The notes under the pieces: generated by a model | Told to the model about the DNA's origin: nothing | Databases searched by the model: none | Seen by the model: only the letters and a program-made list of their open reading frames with translations | Position numbers and translations under genes: made by a program | Assembly: GCA_945983195.1 (NCBI GenBank) | Contig: CAMFSS010000133.1 | Span: 1-6,255 of the forward strand | Source of the DNA: an uncultured Prevotellaceae bacterium | GTDB lineage: Bacteria > Bacteroidota > Bacteroidia > Bacteroidales > Muribaculaceae | Length of the DNA: 6,255 nucleotides | Direction: 5' to 3' | In this document: piece by piece, positions 4,823 through 6,255 of the stretch | How the letters are laid out: each line of letters starts with the position of its first letter | Position numbering within the stretch: position 1 is the stretch's first letter

Positions 4823-6196
4823 TCACCTCATCTGCACTATGTAGCACACGGTGAGTGCCACTGCCAGTGCTGTGGCATAACCCACGCTCCACCACTTGAA
4901 TGTCTTGCGTAGCTGCCCTGAGCGAAGTCTGTCGATTGCCACTATGGCCATTGGCACAAGGCATGGAACGAATGGCATCACGTAGCGCGACACCGAGCCG
5001 CCGTAGATGTAGGCAGGAATGAGCCAGCACACCATCGCCCACAGTGCCCATAGCTTTATGGGTGTGTCGCGTCGGCACAGCAGCCACAGGTAGTAGAAGA
5101 TGATTATTCCGCCAAGCGCATACCATGGATAGGCAAAGTGGTTTAGGGCTTGCGAGTAGCCGAATTCGGTGTCGCGTGCGTAGTTCCACGGAAACGGCAC
5201 CGCAAATTGCACTGCGGCTGTCACCGGCAGGAGTGCCGCACGCTGCACTGTGGAGAGTTCATAGTAGTTCCCGATAATCGACTTGTAGGCATCATATCTG
5301 CTGTCGTCGCCCAGATAGTTTTCGCTCATAAGTCCCGTTCCTCCTATCACGCGGCTCTGCTTGGCTGCATCGTAGTGCGACACCGTTGCGCCTGCAAAGT
5401 GGCTTCCTGCCACTATGGCAAGTGCTGCCGCAGCGGTGTAGGCACGCCTGCGGCTGAAGTGGAGCGGCAGGAATGTAATTATCCCAAGTGCCACGAAGTA
5501 GAGCGACTGGTTGCGCACCGATGTGGTGACGATGCATCCTGCTGCGAATGCTACTATGCTGCGTGCCGAGAGCCTGTTGCCACGGTAGAAGTGTGCTAAT
5601 GGTATGGCAGTGAGCATCAGCCCCACATACACCATAGGCTCTTTGAGCAGAATCATACCCTCGCCCGTGAAGTGGCACACCGAGGCGGTGAGTGCCATGG
5701 CAAGTGCCGATGTGGCAGTGTCGCGGCGCAGAAGTATTGCTGCAAGGCGTCCGCCGAGAGCTATTGCAAAAAGTGTGAGAAACACATTGGCTGCAAGCGG
5801 CCACACTATGCTCTTGCCGAAAATCGCCCACAGTGCGGCTGTCATCAGCGGCACTCCGGCAAACGAGCCTTCAAGTTCGCCATAATTGCCTGCCATGATG
5901 CATTCGGCGGCTCTGAAATAGCGAGATGAGTCGTCGTTTATCAGAATTGGAGCATCGAGAGTGCCTCCCACGACGGTCGTGTAATAGTACACGTTAAGCG
6001 TCACACTCATTGCCATCACGGCAGCAGTGGCTGTGAGCACCCACTCACCTGCATTCGAGCCGTGCAGCACACGGCGATAAATGGCAATGGCAGCCACAGC
6101 CGCCACAGTGAGCGATGCAGTGAGCTGCACCCCTCCCGCGAAGCCACAAAGAGCAAAGGCCGCCGCAGCCAGAGCCACAGCAGCTACTCCTTGCAT
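4823..6196 (-). CDS. Multi-pass membrane protein, GT-C glycosyltransferase-like
   Basis: The 457-residue protein is very rich in Ala, Leu and Val and has about 12 hydrophobic segments (roughly 4-20, 23-40, 53-71, 129-156, 163-178, 186-204, 211-246 as two, 252-270, 356-374, 381-397, 404-421, 436-454). An acidic motif NDDSSRYF (88-94) falls in the first long loop after the early membrane segments, where GT-C enzymes carry their catalytic Asp. LLKEP (183-187) and SVSRYVMPFVP (401-411) also resemble motifs of lipid-linked-sugar transferases and polysaccharide membrane proteins. A large loop covers about 271-355. I infer a role in moving sugars from a polyprenyl-phosphate carrier on the outer face of the inner membrane, but substrate and exact family are not recognised. 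The ATG at 6196 starts directly with a hydrophobic segment. The gene ends 117 bp before the prenyl synthase start, with no clear terminator between them. Confidence 0.75.
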   Translation of the reverse strand: MQGVAAVALAAAAFALCGFAGGVQLTASLTVAAVAAIAIYRRVLHGSNAGEWVLTATAAVMAMSVTLNVYYYTTVVGGTLDAPILINDDSSRYFRAAECIMAGNYGELEGSFAGVPLMTAALWAIFGKSIVWPLAANVFLTLFAIALGGRLAAILLRRDTATSALAMALTASVCHFTGEGMILLKEPMVYVGLMLTAIPLAHFYRGNRLSARSIVAFAAGCIVTTSVRNQSLYFVALGIITFLPLHFSRRRAYTAAAALAIVAGSHFAGATVSHYDAAKQSRVIGGTGLMSENYLGDDSRYDAYKSIIGNYYELSTVQRAALLPVTAAVQFAVPFPWNYARDTEFGYSQALNHFAYPWYALGGIIIFYYLWLLCRRDTPIKLWALWAMVCWLIPAYIYGGSVSRYVMPFVPCLVPMAIVAIDRLRSGQLRKTFKWWSVGYATALAVALTVCYIVQMR

Positions 6197-6255
6197 AAGA
6201 CACTTTATATAACACGAAATTTGCGATACTTAATCTGAAACGGAGCCAAAAAAAC

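Noticed and set aside
5150..5831. Frames of 149 and 179 codons overlapping the membrane protein gene
   Set aside because: They are shadows of the hydrophobic 457-residue gene, with Cys/His/Arg-rich, motif-free translations.

Overview
The window looks like a chromosomal segment of a member of the Bacteroidales (phylum Bacteroidota), possibly close to the Muribaculaceae. The reasons are the gene content, AT-rich leaders without Shine-Dalgarno sequences in front of moderately GC-rich genes, and several good matches to the Bacteroidota promoter (TTTG, about 20 bp, TAnnTTTG). The family-level placement is inference. There is no sign of a phage, transposon, CRISPR array, rRNA or tRNA.

Layout. Bases 1-402 (minus) hold the N-terminal part of an aspartate/glutamate racemase-family protein that runs off the left edge. 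It is divergent from purT (535-1728, plus), the formate-dependent GAR transformylase of purine synthesis, which ends in a textbook hairpin terminator. Next is a 518-base AT-rich region with no convincing protein gene but much ordered structure: two clusters of a 9-bp motif repeated at exactly 21-bp steps, two good promoters on the plus strand, and an intrinsic terminator that closes no visible gene. It leads into an orphan LytTR response regulator (2319-3074, plus). That gene converges on a minus-strand group read right to left: a multi-pass membrane protein resembling GT-C glycosyltransferases (6196-4823), a long-chain polyprenyl diphosphate synthase (4705-3731) and ribonuclease HII (rnhB, 3725-3129).

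Two points stand out. First, the 21-bp repeat step, the 9-bp half-sites and their position match the operator architecture of LytTR regulators. The array beside the regulator gene suggests autoregulation. The other array sits in front of a predicted transcript of about 125 nt, so this may be a compact LytTR regulatory module with a new small RNA or peptide. Second, the prenyl synthase reads with full family length (324 codons) in one frame but is cut by a single in-frame TAA at 4184-4186, between its two essential aspartate-rich motifs. It is a recent pseudogene, a readthrough case or a sequence error.

The genes are mostly housekeeping: purine synthesis, isoprenoid chains for menaquinone, RNA removal from DNA and envelope glycosylation. 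The regulator and its leader are the accessory-looking part. The last 59 bases (6197-6255) hold only the upstream region of the membrane protein gene, and I see no firm promoter there.
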